64,000 bases of DNA. Source: a virus. A program made the translations under genes and the position numbers. Every line of letters starts with the position of its first letter. The stretch's first letter is position 1. This document shows, piece by piece, positions 7,610 to 15,191 of this stretch. The notes beneath the pieces were generated by a model. It was not told where the DNA came from. It searched no databases and saw nothing but the letters and a program-made list of their open reading frames with translations. Location of the stretch: positions 1 through 64,000 of IMG/VR virus record IMGVR_UViG_3300008267_009226, one strand, 5' to 3'.

Positions 7610-9115
7610 TTAAATACTAACTATTAAATTTTCTAATTTTTTTATATTTTCACTTATAAACTTTCTCAGTTTAGTTATATCAATTTGTTCTTTTTCTAAT
7701 TTACTAACATCATTTTTTCTAGTTTTAGATTCATAATGATATGACACGCAATTATGGTTAATATAGTTTTTAAAACCTAATAAGTAAATTCTCATATTCA
7801 TTTCAACATCCTCAAAACAAGTGATATAATCATCATTAAACATACCAATCTTTAAAAAAAGATTTCTTCTTACCATACATAACGCGGCGGTAGAACCTAA
7901 TGTTTCTTGAATATCTTTATTATGATTATAATAATTTTTGAAGTTTTTATGTGTTAAATTGATATCCCCTTTTGAATTTTTAAAAGTTAAAATTCCATCA
8001 TGTTGTATTGTATTATCCTCAAAATGTAATCTACACCCAACCGTTCCTGTGTTTTTGTATTTTTCATATACTAACAACATACCTGTAATAACGTCATTTA
8101 ATATTTTTATATCGTTATTACAAAACAAAAGAAATTCATAAGTTTCATCAATATAATTTTTTACAACATCATTATTTATTTTGGCAAAATTATAATAGTC
8201 GTACTCAATAAGTTTTATGTTACTGTACTTATTGAAAAATAGTTTCATTTGTTTTTTTTCATTTTCAGACGATCCTGTGTCTGCGACAAATATATCAAAT
8301 ATATTTTCATCACATTGATTGTTAAAAGATTTTACACACTCCTCTATTAAATGAACGTTCCCTTTTGTTGGTATTACAATTGCAACTTTTTTAAACTTTT
8401 TGAAGTTTTTTCTTTCTATCTTAGGAACATATATTTCTTGAGGTTTCAAATCTAAAGGTAAATTATTTTCCCATTTATTTAAAAACATTTTTTTACTTTC
8501 ATAAAATTCAGCATTTGGTTGACCAACAGACTCGTGAGTTAAATCAAACGAAGATGTAACCCCAATTTTAACACCACTCAAATAATTTGGAATGGTGAAC
8601 CCGTGATCGTAAAAATGAAATTTACCATAGGATTCATCGAATAAATGTTTTATTTTATTTTTGTTAAATGACATAAAAACCCCATCTATTGTAACAACAG
8701 GTACAATAAATGGAACTTTGGGTGAATATCTACTTAAAAACTTTTTTTGGTTTGATGGATGATGATAGACCTGACCTACCATAGTTTGATGTAATTTTTC
8801 CCAATAAACCCCTGATTTAGAAAAATAACAAGAGCCTGCTTTACCTATAATACCATATTCGGGGTTGTTTTCAAAATCAGACAACAATTTTTTACCCCAT
8901 CCCTTTTCAAGCTTGATATCATTATGACAACAGACAACTATGTCATTTGTGGATTCTGCTATCCCTTTATTATATACTTCAGATAAACTGTATTGATTGT
9001 TATTTATATATTCTAATATCTGAACATTATCTAAACCAGTTGATTGTAATAAATGTTTTTTGAAATTGTTATTATATAATTCGTCTTTATGTGTTGAGTA
9101 GATTATCGTTATCAT
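7610..9115 (-). CDS. Tandem GT-A glycosyltransferase (two transferase domains)
   Basis: The 501-residue protein carries two family-2-like units. The first (about 1-225) begins ITIIYSTHKDELYNNN and has the acidic motif VCCHNDIKLEKGW. The second (about 240-490) starts KVAIVIPTKGNVHLIEECV, has FLLFCNNDIKIL as its DxD-like motif, and shows GMFNDDYITCFEDVEMNMRI, the ED-type catalytic loop of rhamnosyl and GlcNAc-type transferases. Bifunctional transferases of this shape build short repeating or alternating glycans. The gene lies between the DegT-type gene and a frameshifted glycosyltransferase whose restored end overlaps its start. Confidence 0.8.
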   Translation of the reverse strand: MITIIYSTHKDELYNNNFKKHLLQSTGLDNVQILEYINNNQYSLSEVYNKGIAESTNDIVVCCHNDIKLEKGWGKKLLSDFENNPEYGIIGKAGSCYFSKSGVYWEKLHQTMVGQVYHHPSNQKKFLSRYSPKVPFIVPVVTIDGVFMSFNKNKIKHLFDESYGKFHFYDHGFTIPNYLSGVKIGVTSSFDLTHESVGQPNAEFYESKKMFLNKWENNLPLDLKPQEIYVPKIERKNFKKFKKVAIVIPTKGNVHLIEECVKSFNNQCDENIFDIFVADTGSSENEKKQMKLFFNKYSNIKLIEYDYYNFAKINNDVVKNYIDETYEFLLFCNNDIKILNDVITGMLLVYEKYKNTGTVGCRLHFEDNTIQHDGILTFKNSKGDINLTHKNFKNYYNHNKDIQETLGSTAALCMVRRNLFLKIGMFNDDYITCFEDVEMNMRIYLLGFKNYINHNCVSYHYESKTRKNDVSKLEKEQIDITKLRKFISENIKKLENLIVSI

Positions 9116-9883
9116 AATTTTCTAAAAAGTATTTTTTTGCATTTTTTTCCGCATTTATATATAATTTTTCATCGAGTTGAGTTTGGTATCCACTAGGAAC
9201 TTCCGACCAATAACAATGTGTAAAATTTTCTCTATAATCAACAATTTTATAGTTTTTAAAAAAAAGGTTTCTAAACCAAGGGGTTCCAGAATCTAATCCA
9301 AAAAATCCAAAGAATGGAGTATCACCATTAGGGTATGTTTCATTATTAGATAGTTCTCTATTAATTAAACAAGCCCACTCATTTAGTCTACATTCCGTAA
9401 ATCACCTACAGTCGGTTCCCATTCATAAAATTTTTCTCCACTACACAACCCATAATCGAAAGCCGGACAATTCCAACATTGACCAATTTGACCAATACCA
9501 ATAGAATCACCTATTTTATTTAACATATCATTTATAATATTTCCAGTGTATAAAACATCATTATGAGTTATAAAAATAAATCTTTTTTCACTTTTTTCAA
9601 AACCATACTGATGCCTTACAGTAAATCTATCTGTTTCGTCATCAATGTTAAATTTTTCGTTATTTTTGTGGCCTAAAAATTTTTTGGGTGTATATGTTAC
9701 CAAATTATCGAAGTACTTATAAATCCATTCTATCGTTTCATTGTATGGTTGATTTTTTTCTTTTATTAAAAAAATTTTATCTATATGTTTACCAGAGTGG
9801 AACATTAAACTTTTCAAAGTACACAATGTTTGCCATGGTTTACCATATACATTTATAACCACATCTACCTTTTCCATACTCAT
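9087..9883 (-). pseudogene. Glycosyltransferase-like gene broken by a -1 frameshift
   Basis: The first frame (9383-9883) gives 166 residues: VDVVINVYGKPWQTLCTLKS at the start and FITHNDVLYTGNI as a probable DxD-like site. It ends in WEPTVGDLRNVD. Immediately downstream an open frame one base back continues to a TAA at 9087-9089, with sensible protein-like text (ECRLNEWACLIN, then FFGFFGLDSGTPWFRN). The two join naturally as GDLR-ECRL if one G is added at the GG run near 9394-9398. The repaired protein would have about 260 residues and would overlap the start of the tandem glycosyltransferase gene. It may be a true mutation, a sequencing error or a programmed shift, but I see no classical slippery heptamer. 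Confidence 0.7.
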
Positions 9884-9885
9884 TA

Positions 9886-10485
9886 TTATATACCAGTACT
9901 ACCAAAACCTTTATTACTTCTTTCTTTATCTTCGATGTCAGAAACACTTTCAATATTTAACCATTTACCACACACTACAGGACAAAGAACTGCTTGTGCA
10001 ACTTTCATCCCTTTCTTTATTGTGATTTCTTCATTATTTGTATTAAATAAAATAACTTTTATTTCGCCAGTATATCCTTGGTCCACAGTACCTGGTGAGT
10101 TTAAAACAAATATCCCCTGATTAATTGCCAAACCACTTTTCGATCTTACTTGAATCTCGTGATTTTCAGGAATATCAAACATTAAACCTGTTGATACAAG
10201 TTGTCTCCCAAAAGGTGGAATTATATAATCTGTAATAGAATGTAAATCAAACCCTGAATCTGTTTCATAAGCGAAACTTGGGATAATTGCATCGTCATGA
10301 ATTTTCTTAATTAACAATTTTACTTTTGGTAAATCATCAGTGAAAACCTTCTCTAATTCATCTAAGTCGATACCAAACTTATCCATTATGTTTTGTAACT
10401 CCTTATCATCCATATCATCATTTTCAAAAAGACTCTCAATATCTTTTGTTTTATTTAAGATTTTTTCTAATTGTTTTTTTTCCAT
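9886..10485 (-). CDS. dut: dUTPase with N-terminal extension
   Basis: Residues about 55-199 form a complete trimeric-type dUTP pyrophosphatase. Motif 1 is SGFDLHS, motif 2 RSKSGLA (about 114-120), motif 3 NSPGTVDQGYTGEI with the catalytic Asp and Tyr, motif 4 KGMKVAQ and the glycine-rich motif 5 RSNKGFGSTG at the C-terminus. It hydrolyses dUTP to dUMP, keeping uracil out of phage DNA and feeding dTMP synthesis. The first 54 residues are an acidic, helical extension absent from minimal dUTPases. The gene directly follows the DnaQ-like exonuclease gene on the minus strand, so the two form a small nucleotide/DNA metabolism unit inside the glycan island. Confidence 0.95.
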   Translation of the reverse strand: MEKKQLEKILNKTKDIESLFENDDMDDKELQNIMDKFGIDLDELEKVFTDDLPKVKLLIKKIHDDAIIPSFAYETDSGFDLHSITDYIIPPFGRQLVSTGLMFDIPENHEIQVRSKSGLAINQGIFVLNSPGTVDQGYTGEIKVILFNTNNEEITIKKGMKVAQAVLCPVVCGKWLNIESVSDIEDKERSNKGFGSTGI

Positions 10486-11186
10486 TATTTTAAACTTTTT
10501 AATTTCATTATTGCTTCTACCAACACGTTAACATCCGATTCACAATATTTAGAAATTCCATCTAAATCCTTTTTTTCCCAATACGTTGAGTGGACTTTAT
10601 CTCCCGTTATTTCACCATCTTTTGGTGTAGGAATTTCTAAACATGCACACAATAAATCTAACGAACCAATAGAGGTATAGGCACCATATTGCCAAATTTC
10701 TTTAGTGTCAATTGCTTTGACTTCCCAAGGCTTGGTATCATAAGACGGTAAAATTTTAGATGGCATAATTCCATTGATAATCATTCTTTTTGCCATCATA
10801 GGAATATCAAAGTTTTTCAGATTATGACCACATAAATAAAAATCTAATTTTTGACATCTATCTAACAAATTTCTAACTTGAAGTAATAATTCTTTTTCAT
10901 CTTCACCTGAGAAAGTTTGTTTTTTTATGTCTCCATTATCCATAACAAATGCCATAGAGACACAAACTATTTTAGCAAATTCAGGTACAAGTGCTGCCCT
11001 TTTTTGAAAAACCTCATCTTTAGATAAACCAATATCTTCAGGAAATCTCTTTTGAAACCAATCAAAATACTTATCGAATTGGTCGGCAACAGTAGGACTG
11101 AATTTTTGACACGAGTCGTAATCAGGACAACCCCCAACAGTCTCAATATCCAAAAACAATATTTTTGTTATGGGAATGTTAATCAT
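10485..11186 (-). CDS. DnaQ-like 3'-5' exonuclease (DNA_pol_B_exo2 type)
   Basis: A 233-residue stand-alone DEDDy exonuclease. ExoI is ILFLDIETVGG (about 9-19), ExoII is LCGHNLKNFDIPMM with the second Asp, and ExoIII is ISKYCESDVNVLVE with Tyr and Asp four residues apart. The inserted CPDYDSCQKFSP and GGCP region and the overall length fit the PF10108 group of predicted exonucleases. It likely trims or proofreads DNA 3' ends during phage replication. The stop overlaps the dUTPase start by one base. The metal-binding acidic residues all appear present. Confidence 0.85.
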   Translation of the reverse strand: MINIPITKILFLDIETVGGCPDYDSCQKFSPTVADQFDKYFDWFQKRFPEDIGLSKDEVFQKRAALVPEFAKIVCVSMAFVMDNGDIKKQTFSGEDEKELLLQVRNLLDRCQKLDFYLCGHNLKNFDIPMMAKRMIINGIMPSKILPSYDTKPWEVKAIDTKEIWQYGAYTSIGSLDLLCACLEIPTPKDGEITGDKVHSTYWEKKDLDGISKYCESDVNVLVEAIMKLKSLK

Positions 11187-11189
11187 AAT

Positions 11190-12404
11190 TTATTTTATTA
11201 AAGATTTGTAGAATGATGCTCTTTCTTTTGTGACATTAGTTAAATCATATTTGTCTTTAACTGTTTCATATAATCTTTCACCCAAATCAATTATCATATT
11301 TGGGTTATTAACCAATGTTTTTATTCCTTTAGCCCAATCACTATGGTTTTTGGTTTCATCAACTAAGATTGCATTACCGTTTGTAAATCCACCACCTTTT
11401 GCAATTACATTGTTCAAGTCAATTGTATATGGACCAACGTTAGACGCAATTATTGCTTTTTTATAAAAACCAGCCTCAATAACCTTCAATTGTGATTTCA
11501 TCCTGTTAAACACATGATTCTTAATCGGTGCTAATGATATGTCAAATTTAGAATAGTTTTTAGCGTATGAAGTAACAGGTCTCGTCCAAACCCTTACATA
11601 GTTTTCATTTTCCCAACCAATAAACTCACCCTCCTCAAATTTATCCAAGAATTCTTTGTATTTTGGGCTAACAATTTTATAATTGTCGGTAAATATTTGT
11701 TCATACTTGACCCATACAGTTTCTTCAGGTTTGATTGGTCTTTGTTTTTTTTCACCTGTTTCTTTATTGATTTCCGTAACAACTCCTCTTGTATCAAATC
11801 CACAAACATAATATTGTAATTTGTCTTTCATTGGGGATAACTTACTTACAAATCCATCTAATAATTTTAAATCGTGTAAGTGAGAAGAACCACCTAACCA
11901 ACCAACTCTAATTTTTTCTGAAGGTAAAGTAGGTTCTTTATATTGTTGGTCATTAGGATCTATTGCATTTGGTAAAACAATTACATTTTTATTGTATTTT
12001 CTAATTTCATTTGCAAATATTTCTGTGGTAGTTGTTACATAAGAAGATGATTTAATATTTGCAACAATTTTTTCATGTAATTTATTTGATACAATTAACT
12101 GATGAATTGGATGTTCCTTTGTCGGTAACCAATAGTCATCAATATCACATATAACAATTATGCCATTTGATTTTAATTTTTCAATTAAACCGACTGAATC
12201 ATTAATTTGTCCTATACTTCTATGAAAGTGTACTATTTGGTATTTTTTAAAGTAGTCTAAGTCTTCAACTTTTGGTTGATAATCAATATCAACATGAAAA
12301 TCATTAGGGTATAAATTTTGTAATTTGACGTGTGGATCTACCGATCTGTATTTACCAACACCAGATTGGTCAGATGGTAGTACTAAAACATTTATTTTGC
12401 TCAT
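11190..12404 (-). CDS. GT-B (family 4-like) glycosyltransferase
   Basis: The 404-residue protein has the two-Rossmann layout of GT-B enzymes. The N-terminal domain begins INVLVLPSDQSGVGKYRSV and includes VICDIDDYWLP. The linker contains VIVLPNAIDP, and the C-terminal domain starts IRVGWLGGSSHLHDLKLL, the usual donor-domain opening. A C-terminal LKVIEAGFYKKAIIASNVGPY carries the conserved Glu and Gly for nucleotide-sugar binding. Similar proteins occur in many T4-like phages of AT-rich hosts. It is the last sugar gene of the island, upstream of the exonuclease gene. Confidence 0.82.
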   Translation of the reverse strand: MSKINVLVLPSDQSGVGKYRSVDPHVKLQNLYPNDFHVDIDYQPKVEDLDYFKKYQIVHFHRSIGQINDSVGLIEKLKSNGIIVICDIDDYWLPTKEHPIHQLIVSNKLHEKIVANIKSSSYVTTTTEIFANEIRKYNKNVIVLPNAIDPNDQQYKEPTLPSEKIRVGWLGGSSHLHDLKLLDGFVSKLSPMKDKLQYYVCGFDTRGVVTEINKETGEKKQRPIKPEETVWVKYEQIFTDNYKIVSPKYKEFLDKFEEGEFIGWENENYVRVWTRPVTSYAKNYSKFDISLAPIKNHVFNRMKSQLKVIEAGFYKKAIIASNVGPYTIDLNNVIAKGGGFTNGNAILVDETKNHSDWAKGIKTLVNNPNMIIDLGERLYETVKDKYDLTNVTKERASFYKSLIK

Positions 12405-12463
12405 ATAGTTTTTTATGAAAATATATGAAGAAAATATTTTAATATCAATGAAAAAAAAATTAC

Positions 12464-13060
12464 TTACTTAGCAATCTTTTTGATTTTGGATAATCGGCCT
12501 TCAAAAATATGTTGACCAACTCTGAATTTAAAAATATCATTAGTGTTTGATTCAGATTCAGTTAACAAACCATTTTCTTTTAAAACAGACTCTACTGTTT
12601 CTCTAACTATTTTTTTTATTTCATTTGATGATATACCAACAGAATTAGAGGAGTTATTAACGGTTTGTCTATTGTTGACTGGAGATTCTCCATTTGGTTT
12701 AGTATTCATTAAACGAGATGCTTTTTCAACCAACTCGTTAGATAACGTTGGTGTACTAACCGAACTTGCCGGTTGTTGGATTGGGTGTTCTAACATCAAT
12801 CTTTTTATCTCATCAGGTAATTTTGAATTCATAATCTTATCCTCAGTATTTTCATACGTTTGTTGTCTAACTTCAGATTCAGATAAAAATTCTTGTGGTA
12901 TATTGTAATTTCCGGCGACTGGTTTAAAGTCCTGAACTGTTATATCTTGTTCGTTATTTTGTGGTGATTGATTTCTACCGATAACTTCATGTTTTTCCAT
13001 TATTTTTTTAGAAACCATTAATTTTTGTAATAGAGCTTGTTCTGAATTCATATTAATCAA
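12464..13060 (-). CDS. Unknown protein, low-complexity linker type
   Basis: I do not recognise this 198-residue protein. It has a short helical N-terminus (SEQALLQKLMVSKKIMEKH), a long polar Asn/Ser/Gln-rich middle, a predicted helix around IKKIVRETVESVLKENG (about 149-165) and a compact C-terminal tail, FKFRVGQHIFEGRLSKIKK. The architecture of flexible linker plus terminal helix and small domain is typical of minor virion or scaffold-associated proteins. It overlaps the WYL-like gene by 8 bases and heads a group of five uncharacterised genes. Confidence 0.6.
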   Translation of the reverse strand: MINMNSEQALLQKLMVSKKIMEKHEVIGRNQSPQNNEQDITVQDFKPVAGNYNIPQEFLSESEVRQQTYENTEDKIMNSKLPDEIKRLMLEHPIQQPASSVSTPTLSNELVEKASRLMNTKPNGESPVNNRQTVNNSSNSVGISSNEIKKIVRETVESVLKENGLLTESESNTNDIFKFRVGQHIFEGRLSKIKKIAK

Positions 13061-13436
13061 ATATCGCGTTTATTATAACTCTTGACATACTTTTATCACC
13101 GTTTGGATTATAGTTAGGTCTAATCTCATTGAACTTTTCCATAGTAGGTTTAAATGCAATTATTTTGTCAATCCTAAATAATCTCCAACTCGGTAATGGT
13201 TTTTTACCAAGATAACCTCTATGAGACGAACCTTCTAAATCCCATGCTCTTAAAACAGGGTTACCAGTTTTACTATAACCAAAACAAACAGGTTCAATTA
13301 TTCTCAAACCCTTTCCTCCTGGTTCATCTCCATCATAGTAAATTATAACCCGTCTCTTTTTCTTAATTGCATCAACAACTGAAGAAATAGAGGCTACCTC
13401 AACAATAACATCTTTAAAAGAATTGTAAAGTTTCAT
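13053..13436 (-). CDS. WYL-domain-like small protein
   Basis: The 127 residues contain a WYL-like beta-barrel pattern. It starts with a helix followed by RRVIIYYDGDEP, then RIIEPVCFGYSKTGNPVLRAW, then SWRLFRIDKIIAFKPT. The order (basic residue plus I-x-Y strand, the R-x-IEP strand, FRID-x-I) is the hallmark of WYL ligand-sensing domains in bacterial regulators. There is no HTH partner, so it is a domain-only version. It may bind nucleotides or nucleic acid. It shares a one-base overlap with its upstream neighbour. Confidence 0.5.
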   Translation of the reverse strand: MKLYNSFKDVIVEVASISSVVDAIKKKRRVIIYYDGDEPGGKGLRIIEPVCFGYSKTGNPVLRAWDLEGSSHRGYLGKKPLPSWRLFRIDKIIAFKPTMEKFNEIRPNYNPNGDKSMSRVIINAIFD

Positions 13437-13720
13437 TAGGTTGGTTTAGTGTATGGGTTATCTTTCTTGTATTTGTTTATTACAATCTCCGCTTTACGCT
13501 CTATAATATCCAAATTATTCCCACCATTAATTGAATCTAAAAAAATACCAGTACCTTTACCTTTGATGTCTCCATCACTCAGAGCATCAGGGTTTGTTGA
13601 GGAATACTGAAATGTATCTTTATAATCATTTTTAGGTATTAATTTTTTTCTTTCTAAATCAGCATACTGTGAAAGAAGATTGTTTGGTTGACTATAATCC
13701 ATCGGTTCTAATACTGGCAT
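13436..13720 (-). CDS. Small hypothetical protein
   Basis: The 94-residue protein is not recognised. It starts MPVLEPMDYSQPNNLLSQYAD and is polar and Pro/Asp/Lys-rich with no clear domain. Both ends are tightly packed: one base overlaps the WYL-like gene and one base separates it from the gene upstream. It is co-transcribed with the other uncharacterised genes of this block. A small structural or assembly role is possible, from neighbourhood only. Confidence 0.55.
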   Translation of the reverse strand: MPVLEPMDYSQPNNLLSQYADLERKKLIPKNDYKDTFQYSSTNPDALSDGDIKGKGTGIFLDSINGGNNLDIIERKAEIVINKYKKDNPYTKPT

Positions 13721-13721
13721 A

Positions 13722-14183
13722 TCAAATTGTTTTTTTAATTAAATAGTTTATCCTATCTAGGCTTTCTTGTATTTTTATATTATCTGTGTCATCTTCTGGG
13801 TCGAACATACTTGCAATCGGACCCAAATCCTTTAAAAAATCTTTATCAACAGGTTCACTTGGCATATACTCTTTATCTATTTTTTTTGTGAAACCATCAT
13901 TATCTCTCATTTGTCTAATTGTATTAGATACCCAATTTCTCATGTAGTCTCCTCCATTGAGAATATAAGGGGCGTCTTCTTTATTCCCATTGAAATATCT
14001 AAACCAATTATCAATTCTTTCTAGTTGCTGAAACGTTGCGTATTTACTATTCCTTAATTCTTCGTTTCTTTTGTGTCCCTCAACACTAGAATCAGAATTT
14101 GGAACTCTTTCAAAACAAACAGTCAAGTGATCCAAAACAGGTTTTGGTATATCAATAGTTTTATTGTATAAATCTTTATTCAC
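13722..14183 (-). CDS. Hypothetical protein
   Basis: The 153-residue, mostly helical, acidic protein is not recognised. It contains a compact region rich in aromatics (QQLERIDNWFRYFNG, then YMRNWVSNTIRQMRD) flanked by charged segments. It ends in a helix, IQESLDRINYLIKKTI. The start overlaps the preceding LETM1-like gene by 8 bases. There is no signal peptide or membrane segment. Confidence 0.55.
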   Translation of the reverse strand: MNKDLYNKTIDIPKPVLDHLTVCFERVPNSDSSVEGHKRNEELRNSKYATFQQLERIDNWFRYFNGNKEDAPYILNGGDYMRNWVSNTIRQMRDNDGFTKKIDKEYMPSEPVDKDFLKDLGPIASMFDPEDDTDNIKIQESLDRINYLIKKTI

Positions 14184-15138
14184 CTTTTTTTAAAATTCTC
14201 ACTAATTTATTGATATCTATATTTTCTTTATCTGCTATATTTTTTATTGATTCAAGATTTCGTTTAAGTATTTTGAAAATTGTCTCGTTTTCTTCTGTTT
14301 CGGTTTTTTTTATTAAGTCGGTATTTTTTCCTCTTTTTGATAAAATAATCTCATCAAGAATCGATTCAACCTTTTCTTTTTCTAATTCAGATAATCTTCT
14401 TTTAGTAAAAGCACCCCTTACTTGAGTTTTTAATTTTGGGTCAAATCCAAAATCTTTACATCTGCTCTTTCTATCATCAATATCGTCAATTCCTAACTCT
14501 TTGAATATCGACAAACACTGTTTAAAGGTTTTAGCGTTTCTTGTTTCTTCATAACCAAAGGCCTCTGAATAGTCAACCTCATCTAAAATTTTTCCATCCT
14601 TTTCTTCCGATTCACCGTAGTAAACTCGTATAAAAGGGAACTGACTTACCCGTGATGATCTTGCCGTTTGGTCCATAGTTTTTCTTGGATGCAAGTCCAA
14701 TTTTAATAACGGAATATTAGAACCTAATGGAGAACCGTCAGCACCAACAAGTTCATCAATTTCACCATCAGTTTTAACTTCCTTATCTTCTTTATATTTT
14801 TCAGGTACTTTACTGTTGAGTTTAATACCTAATTTTTGACTTAACTTAACTATAAATGGTGTAGCAATAGAAGAACCTGGAACTACTTGTAGTACTATTA
14901 AAGGTATTAGTTTCAAAATATCAGAAGATTGGTCTTTGATGAATTTTTTATCCTCATCACTTAAATCAAAATCTTTTTTCCTAATATATTCTTTTGCTGC
15001 CCCAATTATAATCCTGACCAATAAACGAGTTTCTTTAAACTCACTTACGGCAGTATCTTTGTACGACTTCAAAGTTTTACTTATAGTTTCTATCGTTTTA
15101 TTTTTTTTCTCAGTCAATATATTATCTAAATAAGACAT
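14176..15138 (-). CDS. LETM1-like domain protein
   Basis: I place the start at the ATG of MSYLDNIL (complement of 15136-15138) rather than the 20-codon longer frame. A TATTTATA motif lies just upstream at 15152-15159, where the longer frame would run through it. Residues about 55-125 read LSDEDKKFIKDQSSDILKL, then PLIVLQVVPGSSIATPFI, then KLSQKLGI. This matches the LETM1 pattern of a charged D/E-K helix, a hydrophobic Pro-containing segment and a short C-cap, as found in some Bacteroidota proteins. The rest (about 150-320) is unrecognised and charged, ending in a predicted helical pair. It heads the minus-strand operon. Confidence 0.5.
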   Translation of the reverse strand: MSYLDNILTEKKNKTIETISKTLKSYKDTAVSEFKETRLLVRIIIGAAKEYIRKKDFDLSDEDKKFIKDQSSDILKLIPLIVLQVVPGSSIATPFIVKLSQKLGIKLNSKVPEKYKEDKEVKTDGEIDELVGADGSPLGSNIPLLKLDLHPRKTMDQTARSSRVSQFPFIRVYYGESEEKDGKILDEVDYSEAFGYEETRNAKTFKQCLSIFKELGIDDIDDRKSRCKDFGFDPKLKTQVRGAFTKRRLSELEKEKVESILDEIILSKRGKNTDLIKKTETEENETIFKILKRNLESIKNIADKENIDINKLVRILKKGE

Positions 15139-15151
15139 AAATACTTTTTTA

Positions 15152-15159
15152 TATAAATA
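15152..15159 (-). promoter_or_regulatory. Late-promoter-like octamer TATTTATA (minus strand)
   Basis: TATAAATA on the plus strand, that is TATTTATA for the minus strand, ends 13 bases before the LETM1-like start codon. It is the probable head of the long minus-strand operon. Confidence 0.55.
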
Positions 15160-15172
15160 CTTTGATATGTTG

Positions 15173-15180
15173 TATTTATA
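15173..15180 (+). promoter_or_regulatory. Late-promoter-like octamer TATTTATA
   Basis: A perfect TATTTATA on the coding strand ends 11 bases before the ATG of the protease-fibre gene. A second copy for the minus strand lies only 13 bases away (15152-15159), which makes this a divergent promoter pair. Confidence 0.6.
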
Positions 15181-15191
15181 AAATAAAAAGA

